DNA of 64,000 nucleotides from Planococcus sp. MSAK28401 (GTDB lineage Bacteria > Bacillota > Bacilli > Bacillales_A > Planococcaceae), in assembly GCF_018283455.1 (NCBI RefSeq), contig NZ_JAAMTH010000001.1:2399501-2463500 (forward strand), written 5' to 3'. A program made the position numbers and the translations under genes. Each line of letters starts with the position of its first letter. The first letter of the stretch is position 1. Of the stretch, positions 63,938 through 64,000 are shown piece by piece. The notes under the pieces are model-generated. The model worked only from the letters and a program-made list of their open reading frames with translations. It was not told the DNA's origin and searched no databases.

Positions 63938-64000
63938 TTATTGAACCTCACTCGTTTCTTTAGCCGGCCGTTTCCGATAAGCAGGAAAGAACTCATCCGT
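63938..64000 (-). CDS. FemAB-like protein, C-terminal end (partial)
   Basis: The last 20 codons and stop of a protein that enters from the right edge. The sequence TDEFFPAYRKRPAKETSEVQ matches the C terminus of the neighbouring FemAB-like protein (PEDSFFPAYRANACKQL) at FFPAYR, so a second family member lies just outside the window. The assignment rests on this short match. Confidence 0.5.
   Translation of the reverse strand, partial: TDEFFPAYRKRPAKETSEVQ

Overview
The window looks like a chromosomal segment of a moderately GC-rich member of the Bacillales, most probably Planococcaceae (Planococcus-like). This assignment is inferred from protein families, not from an rRNA gene. The signs are strong AGGAGG-type ribosome binding sites, B. 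subtilis-type gene sets (epsA/B/C/N, glpP-FK-D, comK, ydaJKLM-like genes, uvsE), an LPXTA acidic surface protein with a class D sortase, and many Rho-independent terminators. No tRNA, rRNA, CRISPR array or phage was seen.

Layout. 1-3.7 kb: start of a malic enzyme gene, a 3-hydroxyacyl-CoA dehydrogenase, a lipoprotein, a small unknown protein and a YeiH-type permease. 3.8-10.3 kb: first exopolysaccharide (EPS) operon on the minus strand (DUF4870-like membrane protein, epsA, epsB, epsC, CapK-like protein, epsN). 10.5-14.4 kb: a 7TM-DISM hybrid histidine kinase and its OmpR-type response regulator. 14.9-22.5 kb: single genes (NRDE protein, SRPBCC protein, UV endonuclease, a LytS-like kinase), a sigma factor divergent from comK, a GyrI-like protein, a LysM polysaccharide deacetylase and a DUF4126 protein. 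22.7-29.2 kb: a second EPS locus resembling B. subtilis ydaJKLM, with two copies each of the lipoprotein and the degenerate-GGDEF membrane protein. 29.6-31.1 kb: an IS110-family element with a structured leader that may encode a bridge RNA. 31.2-36.9 kb: GNAT protein, galU, then an operon of TyrR-like regulator, class III aminotransferase and YjiH-type permease. 37.0-44.4 kb: surface and secreted proteins (acidic LPXTA protein plus sortase D, zinc-ribbon HtrA-like protease, small secreted protein, YuiD-like protein, subtilase with cell-wall-binding repeats). 44.6-49.7 kb: the glycerol regulon. 49.8-54.0 kb: small enzymes and the DUF2157/GDYXXLXY pair. 54.0-64.0 kb: a second part of the EPS biosynthesis genes (two GT4 enzymes, HprK-like P-loop protein, initiating sugar transferase, a nucleotide-sugar-dehydrogenase homologue that has lost its active site, polymerase-like protein, MurJ-like flippase, tandem FemAB-like proteins).

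How they fit together. EpsC and EpsN would make a UDP-amino-dideoxy sugar. The EpsL-like transferase would load the first sugar on undecaprenyl phosphate, the GT4 enzymes extend it, the MurJ-like protein flips it and the polymerase-like protein joins the units under EpsA/EpsB control. The two EPS blocks are 44 kb apart, yet both have the same promoter architecture: TTTAAC, 5 bases, TTTAAC, 10 bases, then a TAG(T/G)AT -10 box. The 11-bp period is typical of OmpR/PhoB regulator sites, and an orphan-position OmpR-type regulator lies right beside the first block. This makes a two-component EPS regulon a testable proposal. The ydaJKLM-like locus would make a different polymer, probably under cyclic-di-GMP control. 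The glycerol genes show a consensus CcpA site and two leader terminators that share a sequence box, as expected for GlpP antitermination.
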